Origin: Citrobacter freundii | GTDB taxonomy: Bacteria; Bacteroidota; Bacteroidia; Chitinophagales; Chitinophagaceae | Length of the DNA stretch: 64,000 bases | Assembly (NCBI GenBank): GCA_003243445.1 | Contig: QFQQ01000009.1 | Span: 71,784 to 135,783, forward strand | Direction of reading: 5' to 3' | Shown here: piece after piece, positions 35,162 to 44,149 of the stretch | Numbering within the stretch: the stretch's first letter is position 1 | Layout: each line of letters starts with the position of its first letter | The notes under the pieces: model-generated | Databases searched by the model: none | Told to the model about the DNA's origin: nothing | What the model saw: only the letters and a program-made list of their open reading frames with translations | Translations under genes and position numbers: made by a program

Positions 35162-37423
35162 ATGAGAAAGTACAAGAACCTGCTGTTTTATATTATAACG
35201 ATCGGCGGTTTTAGCGGTATTATTTACTTTATCATTCGCCGCGGCACGAAGACGCTCGAGGTGAATAAAGTGAAAGAATTTGTCCCGCAGATCAATGCCT
35301 CCACCTGGGATCAGTTCAGGGATACTTACAGCCATAACGTCACGAATCCGCTGGCGATACTGCTGCTCCAGATCATTACCATCATTCTTACGGCGAGGAT
35401 GTTTGGTTTTCTATTTAAAAAGATCAGGCAACCATCGGTGATCGGTGAGATCATTGCGGGTATCGTGCTCGGTCCATCTTTTTTAGGAGCCTGTTTCCCT
35501 GAGTTCTCTCACTTCTTATTTCCTTCGCAGTCGCTTGGCAATCTTCAGTTCCTCAGCCAGATCGGTTTGATCCTGTTCATGTTTGTAGTGGGAATGGAAC
35601 TTGACCTGAATCTTCTCCGTAATAAGGCAAAAGATGCTGTAGTGGTAAGTCATGCCAGTATTATTTTTCCTTTCACGCTGGGTATTGCGCTTGCTTATTT
35701 TATTTACAACAGTTTTTCGCCGCCTAATGTCAACTTCATCGCGTTTTCGCTTTTTATTGGTATAGCAATGAGCATAACGGCATTTCCTGTGCTTGCACGG
35801 ATCGTGCAGGAAAGGGAATTGACCAAGACCAGGCTCGGTTCCATTGTGATCACCTGTGCGGCGGCGGACGATATCACGGCCTGGTGTATTCTTGCAGCAG
35901 TGATCGCGATCGTAAAAGCGGGTTCTGTTTTCAGTTCATTATTCACGATCCTGATGGCGGTCGCTTATGTGATCGCGATGCTGAAAGTGATCCGGCCATT
36001 CCTGAAAAGAATCGGCGAAAAATATTCGAGCAAGGAAACGATCAGTAAACCTGTTGTCGCGATCTTCTTTATCACCCTGCTTGCGTCTTCGTATATGACC
36101 GAAGTGATCGGCATTCACGCATTGTTCGGTGCATTCATGGCTGGTGTGATCATGCCTTCAAGGGTCAATTTCCGCAGCATATTCATTGAGAAAGTGGAAG
36201 ACGTTTCGCTGGTACTGCTTCTCCCCCTGTTTTTTGTATTTACAGGGTTGCGGACGCAGATCGGGTTGCTGAACGACTGGCATCTGTGGAAGGTTTGCGC
36301 TGCGATCGTTGCAGTGGCGGTGATCGGAAAATTTGCAGGAGGCGCCCTGGCTGCACGTTATGTGGGACAGAACTGGAAAACCAGCTTGTCCATCGGCGCG
36401 CTGATGAATACAAGAGGATTGATGGAACTGGTGGTGCTCAACATCGGTTATGATCTTGGCGTACTAAGCCCTTCAATATTCGCGATGATGGTGATCATGG
36501 CGCTTGTCACCACCTTCATGACCGGCCCTTCGCTCGACCTGATCAACTGGATCTGGAGGGATAAGAAGCAACCGGAAAAAGAAGCTCCAAAGATCAGACC
36601 CTATAACATACTTTTTACTTTCAGGGTTGCACGTAAAGGTGTTGGTTTATTGAGGCTCGCCAATTATTTCGTCAGAAATTCCCGCGAAAAGGCAAGGATC
36701 ACCGCATTGCATCTTTCCCCAAGCACGGAGTTGAATATGTACAACCAGGAGGAATATGAGCGCGAGAGCTTTCAGCCGATCCGTGAAGAAGCGGGTAAAC
36801 TGAATATGCCGGTACAGACCATGTTCAAACCGTCTTCACAGATCGAACATGACATTGTACAAACTGCAAATCTTACACAGGTTGATCTGCTATTGATCGG
36901 TGCGGGAAGTTCTGTGTTTGAAGGCAGTTTACTGGGCCGGATATTGGGTTTGACCACGCGTATCATCAATCCTGAACGTTTGCTGGATACCATTACCGGT
37001 AAGGAAAAGCTGTTTGAATCAACAGCGTTTGATGAAACGGTAAAGAATATCGTTCGCAACACTACGGTGCCGGTCGGCATTTACCTTGATAAGGGCTTAC
37101 AGGAACTGAAACATGTCCACGTTTATCTTTCTTCTTCCAAAGATTCATTCCTGATCGATCATGCAAAACGCCTGGTTTACCAGCAGGAAGTGCATATTCA
37201 TATCGTGGATACAGCTGCATTGAATGGAGAATTCAATAAGGTAACATCCGGTATGATCAAAACGCTTACGCCTGCACTTGTAACCATAGAACAGGTATTG
37301 CATGTTCAGCAATCCAATACAGATCTGCTGCTGATCAGTACAGACACCTGGCGAAGCGCCGTTGATAATGGAGAGCCGTGGTTATCTGCTGTTCCGTCAG
37401 TGTTGGTCATGAAAAAAGCATAA
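35162..37423 (+). CDS. CPA2-type cation:proton antiporter with C-terminal universal-stress-like domains
   Basis: Protein of 753 aa. An N-terminal helix (about 7-24) and a short periplasmic stretch precede the antiporter domain (about 60-460) with some 12 helices. Motifs include KIRQPSVIGEIIAGIVLGPS, GMELDLNLL, the GIAMSITAFPVLARI unwound-helix region and AADDITAW with the Asp-Asp pair. The C-terminal 270 residues hold two alpha/beta segments like Usp domains (LLIGAGSS, PVGIYLDKG), probably regulatory. K+ or Na+ specificity cannot be set. Confidence 0.93.
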   Translation: MRKYKNLLFYIITIGGFSGIIYFIIRRGTKTLEVNKVKEFVPQINASTWDQFRDTYSHNVTNPLAILLLQIITIILTARMFGFLFKKIRQPSVIGEIIAGIVLGPSFLGACFPEFSHFLFPSQSLGNLQFLSQIGLILFMFVVGMELDLNLLRNKAKDAVVVSHASIIFPFTLGIALAYFIYNSFSPPNVNFIAFSLFIGIAMSITAFPVLARIVQERELTKTRLGSIVITCAAADDITAWCILAAVIAIVKAGSVFSSLFTILMAVAYVIAMLKVIRPFLKRIGEKYSSKETISKPVVAIFFITLLASSYMTEVIGIHALFGAFMAGVIMPSRVNFRSIFIEKVEDVSLVLLLPLFFVFTGLRTQIGLLNDWHLWKVCAAIVAVAVIGKFAGGALAARYVGQNWKTSLSIGALMNTRGLMELVVLNIGYDLGVLSPSIFAMMVIMALVTTFMTGPSLDLINWIWRDKKQPEKEAPKIRPYNILFTFRVARKGVGLLRLANYFVRNSREKARITALHLSPSTELNMYNQEEYERESFQPIREEAGKLNMPVQTMFKPSSQIEHDIVQTANLTQVDLLLIGAGSSVFEGSLLGRILGLTTRIINPERLLDTITGKEKLFESTAFDETVKNIVRNTTVPVGIYLDKGLQELKHVHVYLSSSKDSFLIDHAKRLVYQQEVHIHIVDTAALNGEFNKVTSGMIKTLTPALVTIEQVLHVQQSNTDLLLISTDTWRSAVDNGEPWLSAVPSVLVMKKA

Positions 37424-37514
37424 GGTTCTCAACTCAGGTTTGCTTTTATACAATTGATACGGATGTTAACGTTTCCTTGACGAAACCGTTTTTAGATTCG
37501 TCAAAATTTTATCA

Positions 37515-37910
37515 ATGAAGAGGACCATCACCACGCTACTGATAGCGCTATGCATCAGTTTTGGTTTAACCGCACAGGAAACAAAGCCCGTAACATCAAA
37601 ACAATTCATGCAGATCAACACCGTTGAATCTGTACTGGCCGGCGGTCTCGGCCGTTCAAGAATGATCATCACCAATCCTGACGGTACTCAAACAGATACG
37701 GACATGGACAATCTGTTCAGTATGACAGGTATCAATTTCAAAAACATCAAAGACAACGAAAATAAGATCGTTAAGGTACTCAAGACCTATACAGACAATG
37801 GCTGGAAACTGGATCATGTGACTTCGCTTACTTTAAGTCAGAATGATACAGGTGGCGGAGGAATTTTTATGACGAGGTATTTGCTTTCGAGGGAAGTGGA
37901 AAGGAAGTGA
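37515..37910 (+). CDS. Small secreted protein of unknown function
   Basis: Protein of 131 aa with a signal peptide (1-20, LTAQ). The C-terminal part (VLKTYTDNGWKLDHVTSLTL ... MTRYLLSRE) resembles the small DUF4177-like alpha/beta fold (W-K-L ... T-R-Y-L). The middle is polar. No neighbour suggests a role. TAGATTCG at 37494-37501 may be its -7 box. Confidence 0.75.
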   Translation: MKRTITTLLIALCISFGLTAQETKPVTSKQFMQINTVESVLAGGLGRSRMIITNPDGTQTDTDMDNLFSMTGINFKNIKDNENKIVKVLKTYTDNGWKLDHVTSLTLSQNDTGGGGIFMTRYLLSREVERK

Positions 37911-38026
37911 GGAAGATGGGTTTTTTAAGAGGTTCCGGAGGTTGCTGACGCGTTGAGCGTTCCCGGAGTTTTTGAAAGCGTAACAAGCAAGTATGTTGTA
38001 ATCTTAGCATTTACTATAAGTATGAC

Positions 38027-38181
38027 TGGCATAAGTGCCCGCTGATTTCGCAGATTAGCTTGTGATAGCAGGCGGATATCTGCGGAATCTGCGCATGCTG
38101 ATAAGGAAACTTTCAGTTTATAAAATGATATTTCGATAGCAGGAATGACAAAATCTGCGAAATCAGCGGGCACTTACGCCA
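38027..38181 (-). repeat. Family D palindromic element, 38-kb copy
   Basis: Arms 38027-38056 and 38152-38181 are 30 nt each with one mismatch, 95 nt apart. Read on the minus strand from 38181, the first 100 nt or so align with the 60571 element at close to 90% identity, including a 28-nt exact block (38118-38145 against 60606-60633) that lies in the loop. It sits between convergent genes. Confidence 0.88.
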
Positions 38182-38252
38182 ATCACATTTATGGGCACAG
38201 GATGCAGAGGGCGGACCTACACCGATCCATCACAAGGATGCCGCTTGTATCG

Positions 38253-39581
38253 TCACTTCATCCATAATGAAAGAATGAATACCACGATCATCGTTACCAA
38301 TCCCATCCATATCGAAGCAACCGAATGTACGCGCAGCATTGTTCTGATATCAATATCAGAAAATTTTGATATCACCCAGAAGTAAGCGTCATTTGTATGT
38401 GATATCATCATGGAGCCCGCACCCATGGCGAGTACGGTAAGAATCCTGCCATTCTCACTATCCAATCCCAATGCCGGCAGCAATGGTAATATGATCGATG
38501 ATGCGGTAACAATTGCTACCGTAGATGAGCCCTGTGCAGTTTTTATAATACAGGTCAATAAGAACGGAAACCAGATCCCCAGCATTTTCATATCCAGCGT
38601 ATCGCTGAAGTGCGCACCGATATTTGTTGCGGATAACACCGCCCCGAATGCACCGCCTGCGCCAATGATCACCAGTATTCCACCGGCTTTTTCAATGGAT
38701 GATGCGAGGTTTTCGCTCAGTGTATTTTTTCTGTTCTTTGTGATGGTAATTGCAAGCAACACACCGATAGCAAGGGCAATAGAAGGATCTCCCGCTACAT
38801 TGAAGATATTGGGGAAAGAGCCTTCTGCATGTTCGAGACCGATCATTGATTTTGCCGCCATCAGCAGTATCGGTACGATGATCGGAAGGAATGCACGCAG
38901 TACGGAGGGCGCTTCATTGCCTGTTTCCGGTTGTACGTCATCAGTCGCTGTTCGTTTTGCCGCATTCTTTTTTCCTGCATATACTGCCCAGGCATGCCCG
39001 GCAAGCATTGCCGGAATTGCGATCAGTATACCGCAAAGGATCAATTTACCAAAATCAACGCCGAGCGTACTTGCAGCCGCCGTCGCTCCGGGATGTGGCG
39101 GCAGCAGGCAATGCACCGCATACAAGCCCGAACCCAGGGAAACGCTCATCACGGCTACAGCAATCCCGGTTTTTTTCACCAGCGATTTATTGATCCCGTT
39201 CAATACAATATAACCTGAGTCGCAAAAGATCGGCAACCCGACAATAAAACCGGTGAGTGCTATCGCCAGTGAAGACCGCTTCTCTCCCACCAGTTTTACA
39301 ATAAATGAAGCCATGACCTGCGTGCTTCCATTCTTTTCCAGCAACACGCCGATCGTTGTCCCCAATACAATAATGATCGCCAGCTTCGACATAATATCTC
39401 CGAAGCCGGCCTTCATCAGGTTCAGGATCTCCGGTATCCCCAGCTGAATACCCAGCCCAGTCACCAAACACGCTATCAGCAAAGCGAAAAAAGGGTGAAC
39501 CTTGAATCGTACGGTCAGAATGATAATCGCAATAATACCGGCAAGCAGGGCGATGATGACCTGCGGAAAAGAGGTTGTCAT
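38253..39581 (-). CDS. GntP-family gluconate/organic acid:H+ symporter
   Basis: Inner-membrane transporter of 442 aa with about 12 hydrophobic segments. Family motifs include FDSGYIVL-like FCDSGYIVLNGI, LLPPHPGATAAA, and GSSTVAIVTASSI near the C-terminus. Members take up gluconate, glycerate or related hydroxy acids. Substrate not determined. ATG at 39581 is chosen over a TTG two codons upstream that is part of the -7 box. Divergent to the FAD/Fe-S dehydrogenase, which might oxidise a related hydroxy acid (inference). Confidence 0.93.
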   Translation of the reverse strand: MTTSFPQVIIALLAGIIAIIILTVRFKVHPFFALLIACLVTGLGIQLGIPEILNLMKAGFGDIMSKLAIIIVLGTTIGVLLEKNGSTQVMASFIVKLVGEKRSSLAIALTGFIVGLPIFCDSGYIVLNGINKSLVKKTGIAVAVMSVSLGSGLYAVHCLLPPHPGATAAASTLGVDFGKLILCGILIAIPAMLAGHAWAVYAGKKNAAKRTATDDVQPETGNEAPSVLRAFLPIIVPILLMAAKSMIGLEHAEGSFPNIFNVAGDPSIALAIGVLLAITITKNRKNTLSENLASSIEKAGGILVIIGAGGAFGAVLSATNIGAHFSDTLDMKMLGIWFPFLLTCIIKTAQGSSTVAIVTASSIILPLLPALGLDSENGRILTVLAMGAGSMMISHTNDAYFWVISKFSDIDIRTMLRVHSVASIWMGLVTMIVVFILSLWMK

Positions 39582-39584
39582 TCT

Positions 39585-39592
39585 CAAAGCTA
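39585..39592 (-). promoter_or_regulatory. -7 box abutting the gntP-family start codon
   Basis: TAGCTTTG on the minus strand matches TANNTTTG and ends 3 nt before the ATG at 39581, again implying a leaderless transcript. Confidence 0.45.
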
Positions 39593-39630
39593 AGGGATTC
39601 GACGCAAGTTTGAGAGAGTGTCTAGCAAGA

Positions 39631-39760
39631 GCAATGATCGATGTTCGATGTTCGATGGTCGGGTATCAGACCGGAAAGTTTCCGTTCAGGATGTACAGAA
39701 TAACTAATGATTGTTATCCGATCATCGACCATCGACCATCAAACATCGAACATCGATGCT
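39631..39760. repeat. Family A inverted repeat, locus 5
   Basis: The left arm (39631-39662) and right arm (39718-39760) pair at about 25 of 27 positions over the core GATCGATGTTCGATGTTCG, 55 nt apart. It lies between the divergent GntP and FAD/Fe-S genes, where regulatory sites would be expected. Confidence 0.85.
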
Positions 39761-39799
39761 TCTCTTCGCTATTTCCTTACAAGACCGTAACTTTCCACC

Positions 39800-42715
39800 A
39801 TGAACGACCTGTTGACGCAACTGGCTGCATCCCTTGAAGGAACACTGCATTTTGATACGACCATGCGTACATTGTACGCGACTGATGCTTCGGCTTACCG
39901 GGAATTGCCTTTGGCAGTTGCCATTCCCAGAACGATAGATGATATAAGGAAACTGATAGCGTTTGCAAACGCAAATAATACATCGCTGATACCCAGAACA
40001 GCGGGGACATCGCTCGCCGGACAGGTAGTGGGCGCCGGGATCGTGGTGGATGTATCGCGGAATTTTACACAGATACTCGAGCTGAATAAAGAAGAGAAAT
40101 GGGTACGGGTACAACCCGGTGTGATACGTGATGAACTGAATGTGTTTTTAAAGCCGCATGGATTGTATTTCGGCCCTGAAACCTCCACTGCCAACAGGGC
40201 GATGATCGGTGGCATGGTGGGCAATAACAGTTGCGGTTCCAACTCGGTTGTGTACCGCAGCACGCGTGAACACCTGCTTGAAGTGAAAGCGTTGCTGAGC
40301 GATGGCAGCGAAGTTGTGTTCAATACGCTGGACCTTGACAGCTTTCATGCAAAATGTGAAGGCAATACCCTCGAGTCAGCGATCTACCGCCAGGTGCGGA
40401 GCATGCTGGGCAATTATGAAAACCAGGTGGAGATCAGGAAAGAGTTTCCGAAGAAAACAGTGGAACGCCGCAATACGGGTTATGCTGTCGATCTTTTATT
40501 GGAAATGTCCCCATTTACCGCAGGTGGACCGGATTTCAATTTCTGTTCGCTGATTGCAGGCTCTGAAGGTACGCTAGCGTTCATCACAGAGATCAAGCTG
40601 AATGTGGTGGCCGAACCGCCAAAGGAGATCGGCTTGCTTTGCGTTCATTTCAATTCGATAGATGAAGCACTGAGAGCAAATCTTGTTGCGGTGAAATATC
40701 CGATCAGTGCAAGTGAACTGATCGATCATTATATTCTTGAATGTACAAAGAATAATATTGAACAACAGAAGAACCGCTTCTTTGTGCAGGGTGATCCCGG
40801 AGCGATATTGGTCGTTGAATTTGCACGGAATAGCCGGGAAGAGATCATTGAAGTGGCAAAAAAATGTGAAGCGGAAATGCGGGCCGCCGGGCTTGGTTAT
40901 CATTTTCCTCTGCTCTTCGGGGCTGACAGTAAAAAGATCTGGACGCTGCGTAAAGCAGGCCTTGGTTTATTAAGCAATCTGCCGGGTGATGAAAAAGCTG
41001 TGCCGGTGATCGAAGATACCGCCGTGGACGTACAGGATCTGCCTGCTTATATCCGTGAGTTCAATGAAATACTGAATAAGCATGGCTTGTATTCCGTGCA
41101 TTATGCGCATGCGGGTTCGGGTGAGTTGCACCTGCGGCCGATCATCAACCTGAAAACAGAACAGGGCAATCAATTGTTCCGCACCATTGCTGAAGAAATT
41201 GCGACACTGGTAAAAAAATACCAGGGATCATTGAGCGGTGAACACGGTGATGGCAGATTACGCGGCGAATTTATCCGCCAGATGGTTGGTGAAAAGAACT
41301 ATAGCTTATTAAAAGAACTAAAGAAAGCATGGGATCCGAAAAATATTTTCAATCCCAATAAGATCATTGACACACCATCAATGAACAGCATGCTGCGTTA
41401 TACGCCGGGACAGCAAACACCGGCATTTAAAACTGTTTTCCGTTTTAATAACCAGGATATCCTGCAACATGCCGAGCAATGCAATGGTAGTGGAGATTGC
41501 CGGAAAACGCAGATCAGTGGCGGCACTATGTGTCCTTCTTATATGGCAACGCGTAATGAAAAGGATACAACACGCGCGCGGGCCAATATCCTGCGTGAGT
41601 TCCTGACGAACTCTGACAAGATGAACAGGTTTGATCATAAAGAGATCTATGAAGTGATGGATCTTTGCCTGAGTTGTAAAGGTTGTAAGTCAGAATGCCC
41701 CAGCAATGTCGACGTCGCAAAACTGAAAGCGGAGTTTCTGCAGCATTATTATGACGCGAACGGCGTTCCGTTCCGTGCAAAACTGATTGCCGGGTTCAGT
41801 AAAAGTTCTGCGCTTGGGGCTGTCTGGCCGGGTGCGTATAATTTTTTTATGACGAACAGTGTAGTAAGTAAATGGGTGAAGCAATCAACCGGTTTTGCGA
41901 AAGACCGGTCCATGCCAACCCTGCACAGTATTACATTAAAGAAATGGTACAGCAACTGGAAAAAGAAGCATAATCAACCCAAACAAAGAAAGGTTTACCT
42001 CTTCTGTGATGAATTTACAAATTACAACGACACACTGATCGGCATCAAGGCAATCGAATTGCTGGATAAGCTCGGGTATGAAGTGCTGATCCCCGAACAT
42101 ATTGAAAGTGGCCGGGCGTGGTTATCCAAAGGATTATTGCGTGATGCAAAAAAGATCGCCAATAAAAATATCGGATTACTGCATCCGGTCGTGAATGCAG
42201 CTACTCCCCTGCTTGGCATTGAACCGTCAGCCATTCTTACTTTCCGCGATGAATATATAGATCTGGCAGATGATGCGAATTATGAAAAAGCAAAAGAGCT
42301 GGCCCGTCATGTATTCCTGGTGGATGAATTCATTGCTGCTGAAATAAAGAAAGGACATATCACTGCCGGATCATTTACCAAAGAAAAAAAACAGGTAAAA
42401 CTGCACGGGCATTGCCAGCAGAAGGCATTATCATCGGTTGATCCCACTAAAATATTACTCTCTCTCCCCGAAAATTATTCTGTTGAAGTGATCCCTTCCG
42501 GTTGCTGCGGCATGGCCGGCAGCTTCGGCTATGAAAAAGAGCATTACGATTTATCGATGAAAGTTGGTGAACTGGTACTGTTGCCTGCCGTCCGCCAGGC
42601 ATCGGCTGAAACGATCATTGCCGCACCGGGTACGAGCTGCCGGCACCAGATCAAGGATGGTACAGGAAAGAAGGCGAAACATCCGGTCGAGGTCTTGTAT
42701 GAGGCTTTGGCGTAG
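39800..42715 (+). CDS. Fused FAD-binding and Fe-S oxidoreductase (D-lactate/glycolate dehydrogenase type)
   Basis: Protein of 971 aa. The N-terminal half is a VAO-type FAD domain (PRTAGTSLAGQVVG, RVQPGV, GPETSTANRAMIGGMVGNNS) and FAD-oxidase C-terminal domain (YAHAGSGELHLRP, GEHGDGRLRGEFI). The second half is GlpC/CCG-like: cysteine cluster CNGSGDC ... MCPSY near 555-575, CLSCKGCKSECPS near 625, then GHCQQKAL and VIPSGCCGMAGSFG. It should oxidise a D-2-hydroxy acid and pass electrons to quinone. The last codons lie inside a family G arm. Confidence 0.93.
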   Translation: MNDLLTQLAASLEGTLHFDTTMRTLYATDASAYRELPLAVAIPRTIDDIRKLIAFANANNTSLIPRTAGTSLAGQVVGAGIVVDVSRNFTQILELNKEEKWVRVQPGVIRDELNVFLKPHGLYFGPETSTANRAMIGGMVGNNSCGSNSVVYRSTREHLLEVKALLSDGSEVVFNTLDLDSFHAKCEGNTLESAIYRQVRSMLGNYENQVEIRKEFPKKTVERRNTGYAVDLLLEMSPFTAGGPDFNFCSLIAGSEGTLAFITEIKLNVVAEPPKEIGLLCVHFNSIDEALRANLVAVKYPISASELIDHYILECTKNNIEQQKNRFFVQGDPGAILVVEFARNSREEIIEVAKKCEAEMRAAGLGYHFPLLFGADSKKIWTLRKAGLGLLSNLPGDEKAVPVIEDTAVDVQDLPAYIREFNEILNKHGLYSVHYAHAGSGELHLRPIINLKTEQGNQLFRTIAEEIATLVKKYQGSLSGEHGDGRLRGEFIRQMVGEKNYSLLKELKKAWDPKNIFNPNKIIDTPSMNSMLRYTPGQQTPAFKTVFRFNNQDILQHAEQCNGSGDCRKTQISGGTMCPSYMATRNEKDTTRARANILREFLTNSDKMNRFDHKEIYEVMDLCLSCKGCKSECPSNVDVAKLKAEFLQHYYDANGVPFRAKLIAGFSKSSALGAVWPGAYNFFMTNSVVSKWVKQSTGFAKDRSMPTLHSITLKKWYSNWKKKHNQPKQRKVYLFCDEFTNYNDTLIGIKAIELLDKLGYEVLIPEHIESGRAWLSKGLLRDAKKIANKNIGLLHPVVNAATPLLGIEPSAILTFRDEYIDLADDANYEKAKELARHVFLVDEFIAAEIKKGHITAGSFTKEKKQVKLHGHCQQKALSSVDPTKILLSLPENYSVEVIPSGCCGMAGSFGYEKEHYDLSMKVGELVLLPAVRQASAETIIAAPGTSCRHQIKDGTGKKAKHPVEVLYEALA

Positions 42716-42874
42716 GGCCCCCTCTAAATCTCCCCCTTCAGGGGAGACTTCGTACATACTTTATTACCGAAAAATCATATCGTAAGGCGCCTGTTGATCT
42801 AAACGATTTCACTTTTCTGCTTTCATGCTGTTCAAAGTCTCCCCTGAAGGGGGAGATTTAGAGGGGCTCTACGC
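42710..42874. repeat. Family G (TCTAAATCTCCCCCTTCAGGGG) inverted repeat
   Basis: Arms 42710-42750 and 42835-42874 are near-perfect complements of about 40 nt, 84 nt apart. The left arm includes the stop codon of the FAD/Fe-S gene (42713-42715). The right arm is the part that would be translated as the false N-terminus of the sigma factor if ATG 42825 were used. Confidence 0.88.
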
Positions 42875-43013
42875 AATCTGTGGGAATATACGCCGGCCGC
42901 GCATCAGGCACTTCAGCCAGGACCTGATTCTCCCTTTCAAAAGAATTTCCCTTTTTTACAGGCGGTCATGCAACATTCTTTTAATCTCCCTTACTTTATA
43001 TAAAACCAATTGC

Positions 43014-43571
43014 CTGGAGCTTACAGCAACAATACCATCTGCTGATGTACTGGTGGAGCAGTGCATCAAGGGAGACAAGACCGCCTATCGCCTTTTATAT
43101 GAGCGATATGCAAGGGCTATGTATAATACGGCCTATCGGATCACCAATAATACCGCCGATGCGGAGGATGTTCTGCAGGAAGCGTTCATCGATGCGTTTC
43201 TTCAGATCAGTTCATTCCGTCAGCAGTCCACGTTTGGTGCGTGGATCAAGCAGATCGTCGTATTCAAAAGCATCAGCCTGATCAAAAAAAGAAAATTGAC
43301 CCTGGTTGAGCTTGAACCCGGAAATGTTGAATTACCACAGGACGAAGAGATCGATGAAGAAGCGATCGGCTTTACCGTTAATGCGGTCAAACAGGCATTA
43401 CAGACTTTGCCTGATGGCTATCGTGCCGTACTGACGCTGTATCTGCTGGAAGGATACGACCAGGAAGAGATCGCCAATATCATGCAGGTCGCGCCTTCTA
43501 CCGTCCGCACACAATACATCAGGGGCAAGCAGAAACTGGTTGCGCTGATGAAAAAAAAGGAAAACGTATGA
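43014..43571 (+). CDS. ECF-type RNA polymerase sigma factor
   Basis: Sigma-70 family region 2 lies near LLYERYARAMYNTAYRITNNTADAEDVLQEAFIDAF-type sequence (about residues 25-62), with region 4 near LPDGYRAVLTLYLLEGYDQEEIA and VAPSTVRTQYIRGKQKL. The frame is open from ATG 42825, but its first codons are repeat-derived and no ATG, GTG or TTG lies between it and GTG 43053. CTG 43014 gives MELTATIPSADVLVEQC and the usual length (185 aa). It overlaps the anti-sigma gene by 4 bp (ATGA). A TACTTTAT at 42992 could be the -7 box. Confidence 0.85.
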   Translation: MELTATIPSADVLVEQCIKGDKTAYRLLYERYARAMYNTAYRITNNTADAEDVLQEAFIDAFLQISSFRQQSTFGAWIKQIVVFKSISLIKKRKLTLVELEPGNVELPQDEEIDEEAIGFTVNAVKQALQTLPDGYRAVLTLYLLEGYDQEEIANIMQVAPSTVRTQYIRGKQKLVALMKKKENV

Positions 43572-44149
43572 GCAGGGATTTAAAAAATTTCATCAGGGAG
43601 AACCGTCATGCATTTGATGACGAACAGCCGGCCGAATACAACTGGGATCATATTGCCAATGCAGTGCCGGCGCTTGGCGGTAAAAAAAGATCTTTCAGAA
43701 AGATGTATGCATGGACGGCTGCAGCCGCCGTGATGATCATCGCGACTGGTATTTATATGGTCGTCAAATATAAACCGCTGGAAAGCGGGATCGCGGATGG
43801 CAGAAAAACAAGAAATGATATCCGCACCCTGGCTCCTGAATATGCGGCATCTGCCGAACCCATTTACCAGGCAATCGAAAAACAACAAAAGGAACTGAAG
43901 AACCTTTCCGCATCACAACCGGAATTGTATGATCAGTTCACCCAGGATCTTGCAACCCTGGACAGCTCTTATCGTGTATTAAAAGCCCAGGCAACCAGGT
44001 CTCCAAACAGGGAAATACTCATCAAAGCAATGATGAACAACCTTCAACTGCAGGCGGAACTTCTTTCCAAACAGTTGAATGTTTTAACCGAATTCAACAA
44101 CACTAAAACAGACGAGAATGAGAAACAGAAAAAATATAGCAATCTTTAG
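43568..44149 (+). CDS. Putative membrane-anchored anti-sigma factor
   Basis: Protein of 193 aa. A cytosolic N-terminus (about 1-45, with YNWDHIANAV) precedes one membrane helix (about 46-66, YAWTAAAAVMIIATGIYMV) and a helix-rich, Gln/Leu-rich extracytoplasmic part with coiled-coil character (about 95-180). It is translationally coupled to the ECF sigma gene (4-bp overlap) and overlaps the DUF4097 gene by 32 bp. No zinc HxxxCxxC motif is seen, so it would be a non-ZAS type. The anti-sigma role is inferred from position and topology. Confidence 0.75.
   Translation: MSRDLKNFIRENRHAFDDEQPAEYNWDHIANAVPALGGKKRSFRKMYAWTAAAAVMIIATGIYMVVKYKPLESGIADGRKTRNDIRTLAPEYAASAEPIYQAIEKQQKELKNLSASQPELYDQFTQDLATLDSSYRVLKAQATRSPNREILIKAMMNNLQLQAELLSKQLNVLTEFNNTKTDENEKQKKYSNL

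Noticed and set aside
38027..38181. Insertion sequence
   Set aside because: No transposase frame. The element is 155 bp, fully palindromic at its ends, with no visible target duplication. A MITE-like origin stays possible and is given as a finding.
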